Below are positions 50,947 to 59,746 of a DNA stretch of 64,000 nt, one piece after another. Location of the stretch: assembly GCA_027484685.1 (NCBI GenBank), contig JAIXSO010000046.1, positions 16,150 to 80,149 of the forward strand. Direction: 5' to 3'. How positions within the stretch are numbered: the first letter of the stretch is position 1; each line of letters starts with the position of its first letter. Source of the stretch: Bacteroidota bacterium. GTDB taxonomy: Bacteria; Bacteroidota; Bacteroidia; UKL13-3. Both the position numbers and the translations under genes were made by a program. Under the pieces are notes generated by a model that was given only the letters and a program-made list of their open reading frames with translations, ran no database searches and had not been told where the DNA came from.

Positions 50947-52206
50947 TTAATCTTCCAAATCGTATTGTTTAATTTTTCTATACAAAGTACGCTCAGAAAT
51001 GCCTAATTCGTTGGCAGCTTTTTTTCTGCGTCCGCGATATTTATCAAGGGCTTTTTTTATCAATTCAATTTCTTTTTGTTCAATTGATAAACTTTCGGGC
51101 TCAGGATTTTGAACAACAGGAATTTCAATAATATTATTTGGTTTGGTAAATCCTGATTGGTTTGCAGCAATTAAATTGTTATTAGATTGGCTGCTCATGT
51201 TTTGGTAAACTCCTTGATTAAAAATATTGTTCATATTATCATTTGGTTTCATACCAAAGTCATCAGTATTCATGCTGGTTTTACCATTTTGCATTAATTC
51301 AAAAACCACACCTTTTAAATCGCTCAAATCTTTTCTAAGTTCAAATAATACTTTATAAAAAATATCGCGTTCACTCATTTGGTTTGCATCAGCTGGATTA
51401 ACCATTAAAGCCGGTAAGCCTGGTCTTTCGGGAGGTAAAACTTGCGCTAATTCGTAGGCATTTACATTTTTATCTTCATCTAAAACCGATAACTGTTCAG
51501 CCACGTTTTTTAGTTGGCGAATATTACCTGGCCAACGAAAAGCTGCTAACATATTTTGAGCTTCAGCATCCAACATTACGGGTTTCGATTTGTATTTTTC
51601 AGCAAAATCGGCACTGAATTTACGGAACAATAAATTGATATCTTCTTTACGCTCGCGCAATGGTGGAACTTTAATTGGCACTGTTGATAAACGATAATAT
51701 AAATCTTCTCTAAATTTGCCTTGAGCCGAATAATCTAATAAATCGCGGTTAGTTGCTGCAATTACACGTACATCAGTTTTTTGTGTTTTTGATGAACCAA
51801 CTTTTAAAAATTCACCACTTTCTAAAATACGCAATAATCTAGATTGTGTTTCTAATGGTAATTCGCCCACTTCATCTAAAAATATGGTTCCACCACTTAC
51901 TGTTTCAAAATAACCTTTACGTGTATCAACTGCGCCAGTAAACGAACCTTTTTCATGGCCAAATAATTCTGAATCAATGGTTCCCTCAGGAATTGCACCA
52001 CAGTTAACTGCTATAAATGGCCCATGTTTACGAGCACTCAAAGCATGAATAACCTTTGAAAATGCTTCTTTTCCTACACCACTTTCGCCATTAATTAAAA
52101 CTGTAATATCAGTTGGTGCTACCTTAGTAGCGGTTTGCAAAGCATAATTGAGTAGGGGTGAGTTACCAATTATTTCAAATCTTTGTTTAATATCTTGTAT
52201 GTTCAT
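50947..52206 (-). CDS. Sigma-54-dependent transcriptional activator without sensor domain
   Basis: The 419-residue protein starts directly with an AAA+ sigma-54 interaction domain: Walker A GESGVGKE, the sigma-54 contact loop GSFTGA (usual form GAFTGA), Walker B GGTIFLDEVGELP, and the sensor arginines (FREDLYYRLSTVPIKVPPLRER). It ends with a Fis-type helix-turn-helix (KKAANELGISERTLYRKIKQYDL). An Asn-rich linker separates the two (about 300-370). There is no receiver, GAF or PAS domain, so activity may be set by concentration. It follows miaB by 14 bases. Confidence 0.93.
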   Translation of the reverse strand: MNIQDIKQRFEIIGNSPLLNYALQTATKVAPTDITVLINGESGVGKEAFSKVIHALSARKHGPFIAVNCGAIPEGTIDSELFGHEKGSFTGAVDTRKGYFETVSGGTIFLDEVGELPLETQSRLLRILESGEFLKVGSSKTQKTDVRVIAATNRDLLDYSAQGKFREDLYYRLSTVPIKVPPLRERKEDINLLFRKFSADFAEKYKSKPVMLDAEAQNMLAAFRWPGNIRQLKNVAEQLSVLDEDKNVNAYELAQVLPPERPGLPALMVNPADANQMSERDIFYKVLFELRKDLSDLKGVVFELMQNGKTSMNTDDFGMKPNDNMNNIFNQGVYQNMSSQSNNNLIAANQSGFTKPNNIIEIPVVQNPEPESLSIEQKEIELIKKALDKYRGRRKKAANELGISERTLYRKIKQYDLED

Positions 52207-52220
52207 TTTTGAAATGGCTC

Positions 52221-53600
52221 TTAAAACTTAACTTCCTCTACTATTTTACCAATTAAACTAGTAATGGTAGCGCGTTCAATTAAAACCTTTACATATTGAC
52301 CTTTTTTGTAGTTTTCTATTGGGAAAATTACAATTTTATTTTGGTCGTTACGCCCCTTAGCATCTAACTCAGATTTTTTTGAAGTGCCTTCAATCAGTAC
52401 AATATGGGTTGTTCCAATTTCGCTATTGTTTTTAATGATACTGTTTTTGTGCTGTAAATCAATTATTTCGCTTAACCTGCGTCCTTTAACTTCTTCAGGT
52501 ACATCATCTTTGTATCTGCGAGCGGCTAAAGTTCCTGAGCGTTCGCTATATTTATACATAAAAGCAAAATCAAATTTACCATAATCAAATAAACTCAAAG
52601 TATCTTGATGTTCTTCTTCTGTTTCGGTGCAAAAACCAGTAATTACGTCTGTAGAAATACCACAATCAGGAATTACTTCTCTAATTTTATCCAAACGCAT
52701 TTTAAACCATTCTCTATCGTAGGTACGGTTCATCATTTTTAACACGCGCGAGTTGCCCGATTGCATTGGAAAATGAATATAATTACAAACGTTATCGTAT
52801 TTTTTAATGGTATAAAGTACCTCGTCAGAAATATCTTTAGGGTGCGAAGAGGTAAAACGAACACGTAAATCAGGGCCAATTAATGCTACTTTTTCTAATA
52901 ATTGAGCGAAAGTGCAAATAATGTTTCCATTTTCGTCTTCCATTTTATACGAATCTACGTTTTGTCCTAAAAGCGTAACTTCCTTATAACCTTGATTGTA
53001 TAATTCTTTGGCCTCGTTTACAATAGACTCTGGATCGCGGCTACGTTCTCTACCTCTAGTAAAAGGAACCACGCAGAAAGAGCACATATTATCGCAACCA
53101 CGCATTATACTTATAAATGCAGAAACACCATTGCTGCTTAAACGCACTGGCACAATTTCGGCATATGTTTCTTCGCGGCTCAAAAGCACGTTCATAGCTT
53201 TTTGCCCATCTTCTACTTGTTCAATTAAGCGTGGAATATCTCGGTAGGCATCTGGGCCAACTACAATATCAATAATTTGTTCTTTTTCTAACAAATCATT
53301 TTTTAACCTTTCGGCCATGCAGCCTAAAACACCCACAATCATGCCTGGATTGGTTTTCTTTTGGTGTTTAATTTCGCGTAAACGTCCCCAAACATGAGCC
53401 TCCGCATTATCTCTAATGGAGCAAGTGTTTACAAAAACCACATCTGCTTGTTGAATATCGGTGGTTGTTTTAAAGCCTTTATCGGCCATAATAGATGCAA
53501 CTACTTCGCTATCAGCTAAGTTCATGGCACATCCATAAGTTTCAATGTATAAATTTCTTGTTGCACTTTCAGGTGCTATATCTGCTGCTACGCCTCTCAT
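52221..53600 (-). CDS. miaB: tRNA-2-methylthio-N6-dimethylallyladenosine synthase
   Basis: The 459-residue protein has the three MiaB domains: N-terminal UPF0004 with cluster Cys in [15 protein letters not shown] and LGCMAERL; radical SAM with CDNMCSFC (Cys-x3-Cys-x2-Cys); and a C-terminal TRAM domain (about 390-457). It methylthiolates i6A37 of tRNAs. ATG 53600 is chosen; the open frame continues 42 bases upstream. TATATTCG at 53636-53629 on this strand is a possible -7 box. Confidence 0.95.
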   Translation of the reverse strand: MRGVAADIAPESATRNLYIETYGCAMNLADSEVVASIMADKGFKTTTDIQQADVVFVNTCSIRDNAEAHVWGRLREIKHQKKTNPGMIVGVLGCMAERLKNDLLEKEQIIDIVVGPDAYRDIPRLIEQVEDGQKAMNVLLSREETYAEIVPVRLSSNGVSAFISIMRGCDNMCSFCVVPFTRGRERSRDPESIVNEAKELYNQGYKEVTLLGQNVDSYKMEDENGNIICTFAQLLEKVALIGPDLRVRFTSSHPKDISDEVLYTIKKYDNVCNYIHFPMQSGNSRVLKMMNRTYDREWFKMRLDKIREVIPDCGISTDVITGFCTETEEEHQDTLSLFDYGKFDFAFMYKYSERSGTLAARRYKDDVPEEVKGRRLSEIIDLQHKNSIIKNNSEIGTTHIVLIEGTSKKSELDAKGRNDQNKIVIFPIENYKKGQYVKVLIERATITSLIGKIVEEVKF

Positions 53601-53733
53601 TTTATAAATTTTATTACTAAAAAGGCTGCGAATATAAAACATTTTATGTCAGTATGGCAGCAATTTTTTTGTTGGTTTGTTGGGTGGTTGATGGGTTAAA
53701 TTGTTGTATGGTTATATTGTTGAATTGTTAAAT

Positions 53734-53766
53734 TGCCAGTTGCTAGAGGCCAGAAGCCAGTTGCCC
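53734..53766. repeat. GCCAGTTGCTAGAGGCCAG-type dispersed word
   Basis: Overlapping CCAG/CTGG words between miaB and the Nif3-like gene, related to 6101-6136 and 33958-34048. Confidence 0.5.
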
Positions 53767-53816
53767 ATGTAAAATAATTCAACATCCAACATTCAAAAAT
53801 TTTTTCTAAATTCGCC

Positions 53817-54914
53817 ATGATGATTATTAACGATATCATATCCATTTTTGAAGATTATGCACCTAGTGCTTTACAAGAAAGTTACGATAACAGCGGATTA
53901 ATTACAGGTAATAAAAACTGGCCTATTACCAATGTTTTAATTACTTTAGATTGTACTGAAGATGTTGTTATTGAAGCAATTGAGAATAATTGTAATTTAA
54001 TTATTGCGCATCATCCCATTGTATTTAGTGGGTTGAAAAAACTGAATGGGAAAAATTATGTAGAGCGAGTAATAATAAACGCTATTAAAAATGACATAGC
54101 TATTTATGCTTGTCATACCAATTTAGATAATGTAAGTGATGGAGTAAATGGAAAAATTGCTCAAAAAATTAATTTAATAAATACCAAAGTTTTACAACCT
54201 AAAAGCCAAGTTTTTAAAAAGTTGGTAACCTTTATTCCTTCAAGTCATTTTGAAACTGTACAAAATACTTTGTTTGAAGCAGGGGCAGGGCATATTGGAA
54301 ATTACAGTGAGTGTAGTTTTAGCCAAGCTGGAAATGGAACTTTTAAACCAAATGAAATAGCCAATCCATTTGTAGGTGAAGTGAATAAGCGCCATCTGGA
54401 AAACGAAGTGAGGTTAGAAGTATTGATGCCATTTTATTTGCAATCAAAAATTATAAATGCCTTATTAAATGCGCATCCATACGAGGAAGTGGCTTACGAT
54501 GTTATGGCAACCGAAAATACTTTTTGGGGAATTGGCAGTGGATTAATTGGAGAATTGGAAATTGCTTTGGAACCAACTGAGTTTTTAAAAATGCTAAAAG
54601 AAAAAATGGAGTTACATGTAATTAAGTTTACTCCTTTTGATAAAAAAATAAAGAAAATTGCGCTTTGCGGAGGTGCGGGGCAATTTTTACTAAAAAATGC
54701 CATAAGTCAAGGTGCAGATGCATTTATCAGCTCAGATTTTAAATATCATGAATTTTTTGATGCTGAAAAAAGCCTGATGATAGCGGATATTGGACATTAT
54801 GAAAGCGAAAAATTCACAAAAGAGCTTATGTTTGATTTAATTATGAAAAAAAATCCTACATTTGCCCTCTTTTTAAGTAAAATCAATACCAACCCAGTAA
54901 ATTATTATTATTAA
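53817..54914 (+). CDS. Nif3-like dinuclear metal centre protein (YqfO type)
   Basis: The 365-residue protein has the Nif3 metal ligands (AHHPIVFSG, CHTNLDNVSDGVN, DIGHYESEKF) and an inserted CutA-like domain of about 100 residues in the middle (KLVTFIPSSHFETVQNTLFEAGAGHIGNYSECSF), the long YqfO form. It is annotated widely as GTP cyclohydrolase 1 type 2-like, but its role is not settled. TAAATTCG at 53807-53814 abuts the start, so the second ATG (53820) on a leaderless mRNA is possible. The zinc-ribbon gene follows five bases later. Confidence 0.9.
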   Translation: MMIINDIISIFEDYAPSALQESYDNSGLITGNKNWPITNVLITLDCTEDVVIEAIENNCNLIIAHHPIVFSGLKKLNGKNYVERVIINAIKNDIAIYACHTNLDNVSDGVNGKIAQKINLINTKVLQPKSQVFKKLVTFIPSSHFETVQNTLFEAGAGHIGNYSECSFSQAGNGTFKPNEIANPFVGEVNKRHLENEVRLEVLMPFYLQSKIINALLNAHPYEEVAYDVMATENTFWGIGSGLIGELEIALEPTEFLKMLKEKMELHVIKFTPFDKKIKKIALCGGAGQFLLKNAISQGADAFISSDFKYHEFFDAEKSLMIADIGHYESEKFTKELMFDLIMKKNPTFALFLSKINTNPVNYYY

Positions 54915-54919
54915 ACTAT

Positions 54920-55672
54920 ATGGCATTAGCTACAGAAGTAAGCATTGAACAAAAATTAAAAGCTTTATACAGGCTTCAAATTATCGATTCACAAATAAGC
55001 AAATTGCAAATTGTTAGAGGCGAGTTACCTAATGAAGTTGCAGATTTAGAAGATGATATAGCAGGTATGGAAACACGTTTAGCTAATATGGCTAACGATG
55101 TTAAAGCTATTGAAGAAACTATTAGCCAAAACAAAACTCGTATTATGGATGCAAAAGCATTGGCTAAAAAATACGAAAAACAACTAGAAGGCGTAAAAAA
55201 TAACCGCGAATACGATGCTTTGAATAAAGAAATTGAAATTCAAGGATTAGAACAACAAGCGGCAGATAAGCGCATTAAAAACGCTAATTTTGAATTAGAG
55301 CAAAAGAAAAATGCTATTACAGCTTTAGATGCTGAGTTAGTAGGCCGTAAGCAAGATTTAAAAAACAAAAAAGGCGAATTAGAAAGCATTATAGCTGAAA
55401 CTGAAAAAGAAGAAGCTAATTTAAATGTTGACCGTGAAAAAGCTGTTTCAGTTGCTGATGAGCGTTTGGTTGCATCGTACAATAGAATTAGAACTAGCAT
55501 GAAAAATGGAATTGGTGTAGCAGTAATTATGCGCGAAAGCTGCGGTGGTTGCTTTGCTGGTATTCCTCCTCAACGCCAAGCTGATATTAAATTACGTAAA
55601 AAAATTATAGTTTGCGAAAACTGCGGTCGCGTATTAGTTGACCCTGAGTTAGCTGAAGAAGTTGCTCAATAA
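54920..55672 (+). CDS. Coiled-coil zinc-ribbon protein (DUF164/C4-type)
   Basis: The 250-residue protein has a long antiparallel coiled coil (about 10-190) and a C-terminal zinc ribbon with four cysteines (SCGGCFAGIPPQ and VCENCGRVLV). It is usually encoded beside a Nif3-like gene, as here. A nucleic acid-related role is suspected but unproven. It ends before a clear terminator. Confidence 0.9.
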   Translation: MALATEVSIEQKLKALYRLQIIDSQISKLQIVRGELPNEVADLEDDIAGMETRLANMANDVKAIEETISQNKTRIMDAKALAKKYEKQLEGVKNNREYDALNKEIEIQGLEQQAADKRIKNANFELEQKKNAITALDAELVGRKQDLKNKKGELESIIAETEKEEANLNVDREKAVSVADERLVASYNRIRTSMKNGIGVAVIMRESCGGCFAGIPPQRQADIKLRKKIIVCENCGRVLVDPELAEEVAQ

Positions 55673-55690
55673 TTTTTTGAATAAAAATTA

Positions 55691-55728
55691 AAAAAAGCCA
55701 TTCGGAATGTTTTCTGAATGGCTTTTTT
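55691..55728 (+). terminator. Terminator after the zinc-ribbon gene
   Basis: AAAAAGCCATTC pairs with GAATGGCTTTTT around a 12-base loop, with a T run, about 20 bases after the stop at 55672. Confidence 0.88.
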
Positions 55729-55746
55729 GTTGAATGATGTTTTAAA

Positions 55747-56217
55747 CTAATATATCATAATAAAATGTGTTTGGTTACTAATTTTATTTAAAGGTTTTAA
55801 AATAGGTTTTTGATAATAAACCAAATATGGAATAACAATGGCATTTCCTCCAACAAAAATAAATGCAGCTGCAATTTGGGCTTCGGTATAACCTGTAATC
55901 ATAGCACCAATTAAGTTTAGTTCAGCTAAGCCAATAAGTGAATAACCAACTAAATTTAAATATTTATAGTAATGACTAATACTTTGTAGCGAATCGAAGC
56001 GCACAAAACCAAATTTTTGTCCTGAAAAACCTGAATCGGTAACACTTATAATTTTATCTTTTATATAAACCGAATTATTTATAGAATTATACTTAATATT
56101 TTGATTTGCTTTAAATTGTATAAAACGGGCTTTTTCAGCATGATATATTTTAAACCCCTTTTGTGCATTTGCGTTGAGACTTCCTATTATTAAAATTAAC
56201 AGTAAAAATGATTTCAT
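55747..56217 (-). CDS. Small secreted/membrane protein, third of a tandem cluster, unknown
   Basis: The 156-residue protein has a signal peptide (MKSFLLLILIIGSLNANAQ), a short soluble part and two C-terminal membrane helices (YLNLVGYSLIGLAELNLIGAMITG, IAAAFIFVGGNAIVIPYLVYY). The signal is nearly that of the preceding gene (MKSFLVLVLIIGS), and the layout is the same, but the body differs. Its ATG overlaps the upstream stop (ATGA). Function unknown. Confidence 0.65.
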   Translation of the reverse strand: MKSFLLLILIIGSLNANAQKGFKIYHAEKARFIQFKANQNIKYNSINNSVYIKDKIISVTDSGFSGQKFGFVRFDSLQSISHYYKYLNLVGYSLIGLAELNLIGAMITGYTEAQIAAAFIFVGGNAIVIPYLVYYQKPILKPLNKISNQTHFIMIY

Positions 56218-56711
56218 TTGTTTAAAATAGTTAAGTTAATTCCTCTTCGTAATTCTCTTTTTGGTGTAATTATCCAAAATCCTGTTCCTGCGGCTTCAGT
56301 TAATACAAAGGTTGGTAATAATCCTTCCCCAAAAATTTTCCATCTTAGTTTATTTGTTATATCAATATCAGTGGCTTCAAAAGTTACTGCTATTAAAGCA
56401 CTAAGAGATATACCCAACCCATAAATGATAGGTTTACCAATTCTAGTAAACAAATTTCTTGGTGTAAATCTTATTGTGTTAATATCAGCTAACGCAATTT
56501 TTTTACCACCAATAAAATACAAAGTATCGTTTTTAGTTTTACTAATATAAGCCCCAAAGGTTTGGGTTGAATCAAGTATAGAACTTATTCTTACATGGCG
56601 CAAAAAGCCCAATTTGTAATTGGTTTGTGAAACATTATTTTCTAATAAAAGCTTTTGCGCTTTTGTATGGACGCTTCCTATTATTAAAACTAGTACTAAG
56701 AATGATTTCAT
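56214..56711 (-). CDS. Small secreted/membrane protein, paralogue 2 of a tandem cluster, unknown
   Basis: The 165-residue protein has a signal peptide, then KLLLENNVSQTNYKLGFLRHVRISS and NDTLYFIGGKKIALADINTIRFTPRNLFTRIGKPI, a variable membrane segment, and a fixed tail GTGFWIITPKRELRRGINLTILNK. The first and last parts are almost identical to the gene at 56708-57361 while the membrane segment differs. It overlaps both neighbours by four bases (ATGA). Function unknown. Confidence 0.7.
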   Translation of the reverse strand: MKSFLVLVLIIGSVHTKAQKLLLENNVSQTNYKLGFLRHVRISSILDSTQTFGAYISKTKNDTLYFIGGKKIALADINTIRFTPRNLFTRIGKPIIYGLGISLSALIAVTFEATDIDITNKLRWKIFGEGLLPTFVLTEAAGTGFWIITPKRELRRGINLTILNK

Positions 56712-57361
56712 TTGTTTAAAATAGTTAAGTTAATTCCTTTTCGTAATTCTCTTTTTGGTGTAATTATCCAAAATCCTGTTCCAGCTACTTCAATTAAAAA
56801 CGATGAATAAATTGTGCCAATAAACAAAATTGCAAGTTTATCATTTATTGAAAGCTTGTAATTTTCTACTCCAACATAAATAAATGCGAAAGCAGTTAAA
56901 CTAGCTGCAGTTGTATAAAGAATAGGTTTACCAACTCTAGTAAACAAGTTTCGTGGAGTAAATCTTATAGTATTAATATCAGCTAACGCTATTGTTTTAC
57001 CACCAATAAAATACAAAGTATCGTTTTTAGTTTTATTAATATAAGCACCAAAAGTGTGTGTTGAGTCATGAACTGAACTTATTCTTACATGGCGCAAATA
57101 ACCCAGTTTATAGTTGGTTTGTGAAACATTGTTTTCTAATAAAAGCTTTTGCGCAAATACATTTGTGTTTATAAAAAACAAAGTTATTACAATTAAGAAT
57201 TTTAAAGTATTAAAAGTTTGAAAGGCAGCATGGCGCGGTACTATCTTTTGAGTTTCTTGTTTTAGTTGATGATTAGTTAATGGTAAGTAATAAGCTATAG
57301 CTAAGAAGATGCTTACTGTATGACTAATTATGAATTTAAAAAACCACTTTAAATATTCCAT
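56708..57361 (-). CDS. Small secreted/membrane protein, paralogue 1 of a tandem cluster, unknown
   Basis: The 217-residue protein shares KLLLENNVSQTNYKLGYLRHVRISS, the TLYFIGGKTIALADINTIRF block and the tail TGFWIITPKRELRKGINLTILNK with the next gene. It carries an extra N-terminal ~50 residues with a membrane helix before a second signal-like helix (FLIVITLFFINTNVFAQ). The extension may be a start-site artefact, but no in-frame ATG sits closer. First gene of the three-gene operon. Confidence 0.65.
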   Translation of the reverse strand: MEYLKWFFKFIISHTVSIFLAIAYYLPLTNHQLKQETQKIVPRHAAFQTFNTLKFLIVITLFFINTNVFAQKLLLENNVSQTNYKLGYLRHVRISSVHDSTHTFGAYINKTKNDTLYFIGGKTIALADINTIRFTPRNLFTRVGKPILYTTAASLTAFAFIYVGVENYKLSINDKLAILFIGTIYSSFLIEVAGTGFWIITPKRELRKGINLTILNK

Positions 57362-57392
57362 TTAATACTTTTTCTATCAACTAACAACTACC

Positions 57393-57420
57393 ATGCTTCG
57401 ACTCCGCTCAGCAACCCTAA
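57393..57420. repeat. Dispersed 28-base repeat, copy at the serine hydrolase stop
   Basis: 27 of 28 bases equal to 1351-1378 inside crcB. The TAG stop of the serine hydrolase (57419-57417) lies in it. Confidence 0.75.
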
Positions 57421-58934
57421 TTTGCTTTTTCAAAATCGTAAGTTAAGTAATCAATAAAATCGGCTACTTTAATAGTTATGCCTTTCACTTGGTTATTTTC
57501 TATTTTAACTGGTAATACTTGAACTCCACAAGTTACATCGCTGTAAGTGCATAAAAACTGGTTATTACCTAAATACTCTAGTTTACCAATATTATTTGGA
57601 TGATGGCTAAAATGTAAAGTCATTTTACCTTTTATTAACCGAATTTCTACATCGCCATAAAAGCTATTTTTATAAGTTCCAACAAAGTTTTGTAAATCAA
57701 TATTTGGTTTATTTTTTAGTAAAACCACTTTGTTTAAACTATCTAACTCTGCTTGTTCTGCTGCGCGACCAACTTTTCCTCCTTCAAAATATTTTTCGCT
57801 TAAATTGCGATAAGGTACATTTAAGTAAGCTTCTAAAATTTGTTTAACCAACGCATCGTAAAGCGAGTTGGCATCGGTATTGGTATAAACCAATACACCC
57901 AAATTTTCTTCAGGAATAAACTCTGTTTTGGTAACAAATCCATTAGCTCCACCGCTGTGTTCCCAAACCCTGCGGCCTTCGTAATCGTAACTTTGCCAGC
58001 CTAAACCATAAGTGCTAAAGTGTTTGGTTTTAAATATTTTAGAGTTCACATCATTGCTAATCATATTCGATTTGCGGGTTTCGGCCAATACCGAAAAAGG
58101 TACAATTCTTTTTCCATCAAATCGTCCGCTATCTAATTGAAATAATAACCAATTAGCCATATCGCGTGCGCATGAGTTAATGCTAGCCGAAGGTCCCATA
58201 TTGTCAATATTAGTGTAAGGTAATTTAACAATTTTTCCGTTTACCAAAGTGTGAGGCGTGCAAGCATTTTCATCAGTCATTATATCGTTATAGGTGCTGC
58301 TGGTATGTTTCATTGCCAAAGGTTCAAAAAAGTGGTATTTTATATAATCGTCCCAGCTGGTATCGGTTACATTTTTAATTAACTCACCTGCAGTTATAAA
58401 AGCTGCGTTGCAATAACCATATTTGTATCTAAATGGATGAACAGGTTTGGTTAAAGCCAAATGTTCTATAATTTCTTTTCTTGTTAAGTTACTTCCCCAA
58501 TTTAAAAAATCGCCTTGAAAAGTTTGTAAACCAATGCGATGGCACAATAAATCGCGAACGGTACAAAGCGAAGTAGATGTTTCGTCAAAAAGTTTAAAAT
58601 CGGGCATGTACTTGGTAACTTTTTCATCTAGTAAAAGACGTTTTTGGTAATTTAATAATGCAATGGAAGTTCCAGTAAAAGCTTTGCTGTTTGATGCAAT
58701 TTGAAATGAGGAATACTCATCCACTTTGGCCGATTTACCTGCTTGTTTTACACCATAACCTTTGCTCAAAATTATTTTTCCATCTTTAACAATGGCAATG
58801 GCTAAGCCTGGCACTTGCCAACGAGCCATTTCGCGATTGATATAAGTATCTAACGAATCTTTTATAAAAGTAGGCTGAGCAATTAATGAACAAGAGATAA
58901 GGAATAGGAGAGTAGTGAGTTTTAGTTTATGCAT
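57417..58934 (-). CDS. Secreted serine hydrolase, class C beta-lactamase family
   Basis: The 505-residue protein has a signal peptide (MHKLKLTTLLFLISCSLIAQ) and the S12 fold: SxxK in FQIASNSKAFTG, YxN in YKYGYCNAAF, and HSGGANGF in place of KTG. A C-terminal ~120-residue beta domain follows (about 385-503, FVGTYKNSFYGDVEIRL). Such proteins are mostly esterases or D-amino peptidases rather than beta-lactamases. Its stop codon overlaps a dispersed repeat. Confidence 0.88.
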   Translation of the reverse strand: MHKLKLTTLLFLISCSLIAQPTFIKDSLDTYINREMARWQVPGLAIAIVKDGKIILSKGYGVKQAGKSAKVDEYSSFQIASNSKAFTGTSIALLNYQKRLLLDEKVTKYMPDFKLFDETSTSLCTVRDLLCHRIGLQTFQGDFLNWGSNLTRKEIIEHLALTKPVHPFRYKYGYCNAAFITAGELIKNVTDTSWDDYIKYHFFEPLAMKHTSSTYNDIMTDENACTPHTLVNGKIVKLPYTNIDNMGPSASINSCARDMANWLLFQLDSGRFDGKRIVPFSVLAETRKSNMISNDVNSKIFKTKHFSTYGLGWQSYDYEGRRVWEHSGGANGFVTKTEFIPEENLGVLVYTNTDANSLYDALVKQILEAYLNVPYRNLSEKYFEGGKVGRAAEQAELDSLNKVVLLKNKPNIDLQNFVGTYKNSFYGDVEIRLIKGKMTLHFSHHPNNIGKLEYLGNNQFLCTYSDVTCGVQVLPVKIENNQVKGITIKVADFIDYLTYDFEKAN

Positions 58935-59271
58935 GTTTTTTTTGAGTGTTTAAGTTCTAAGTGTTTAAGTTTAATTGGTTATAGATTAACTGTTTAATTA
59001 TATGTATTTTGTTGTTGCTTAATCTAATTTTCAATCAAAAAATCACCAAATCAAAAATCTCTCAATCAAAAATTAGCTACCAAAAATAATAATATTGGGC
59101 AATTATAAAAACAAAACCCTTGAAAAGCTTGCGCTAATCAAGGGTTAGTTGAGTGATTTTGTAAAAATTTTATCTTATACCGCTTTGTATGGAATTAACT
59201 TATTTGTGGCGGCATAATACCATCTAAATTTACGCCAAACGCATAAATCCGATAAGTAAATCAAAATGGTA
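58935..59271. other. Intergenic region of 337 bases
   Basis: It contains low-complexity words (gtgtttaagtt twice; several aatcaaaaa-type words) and the minus-strand terminator at 59115-59146. No gene was seen. Confidence 0.55.
59115..59146 (-). terminator. Candidate terminator for the 127-residue gene
   Basis: On the minus strand AACCCTTGA pairs with TCAAGGGTT around a loop of about 14 bases, followed by TTGTTTTTAT. It is about 125 bases after the stop at 59272. Confidence 0.65.
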
Positions 59272-59655
59272 TTACATCCATTTGGCTAAAAAGCCAAATA
59301 AATCTTTGCGTAACGAAGCAAATAGTTCTTCAAAACGTTCCATTCTTTCGCGTTCAGGAGCATGGTCTTCCATTGTTCTATGGTCGCTAGCTACTGGGTT
59401 ATTACTTATTGATGACTCAATTTTTTCGCTGTGTTGGTTAATATCGTGTTTTAAAATATCAATTTGTTCGTTTTGAATTTTAAATTGATTTTGAAAATGT
59501 TCAATCATTACCAAAGCATCTTTCGAACTATTTTTTGATGCTACCTCATCTAGACGAGATTGCATTACTGTTAAGTCATCTTTATAGAAAGAAAGTTTGT
59601 TCAACCATTCTTTGTGTTCTGCGTGTAATTCTGTTAAATGTTTTTGTGTGCTCAT
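59272..59655 (-). CDS. Coiled-coil protein, unknown
   Basis: The 127-residue protein (MSTQKHLTELHAEHKEWLNKLSFYKDDL ... ERERMERFEELFASLRKDLFGFLAKWM) is nearly all helical and charged, with heptad-like spacing, and has no signal or membrane helix. I recognise no family. ATG 59655 is chosen; the frame extends 45 bases upstream but adds an unlikely hydrophobic stretch. Confidence 0.65.
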   Translation of the reverse strand: MSTQKHLTELHAEHKEWLNKLSFYKDDLTVMQSRLDEVASKNSSKDALVMIEHFQNQFKIQNEQIDILKHDINQHSEKIESSISNNPVASDHRTMEDHAPERERMERFEELFASLRKDLFGFLAKWM

Positions 59656-59746
59656 AATTGCAAATATTTTATGAATACAAATGAACACTACAATTAACAC
59701 TTAAATACTGAACTAGGTCAGTATTTATAATGATTTGAAAATGATA

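Noticed and set aside
57417..58934. True class C beta-lactamase
   Set aside because: SxxK and YxN are present but HSGG replaces KTG and a C-terminal beta domain is fused, as in esterase/peptidase members.
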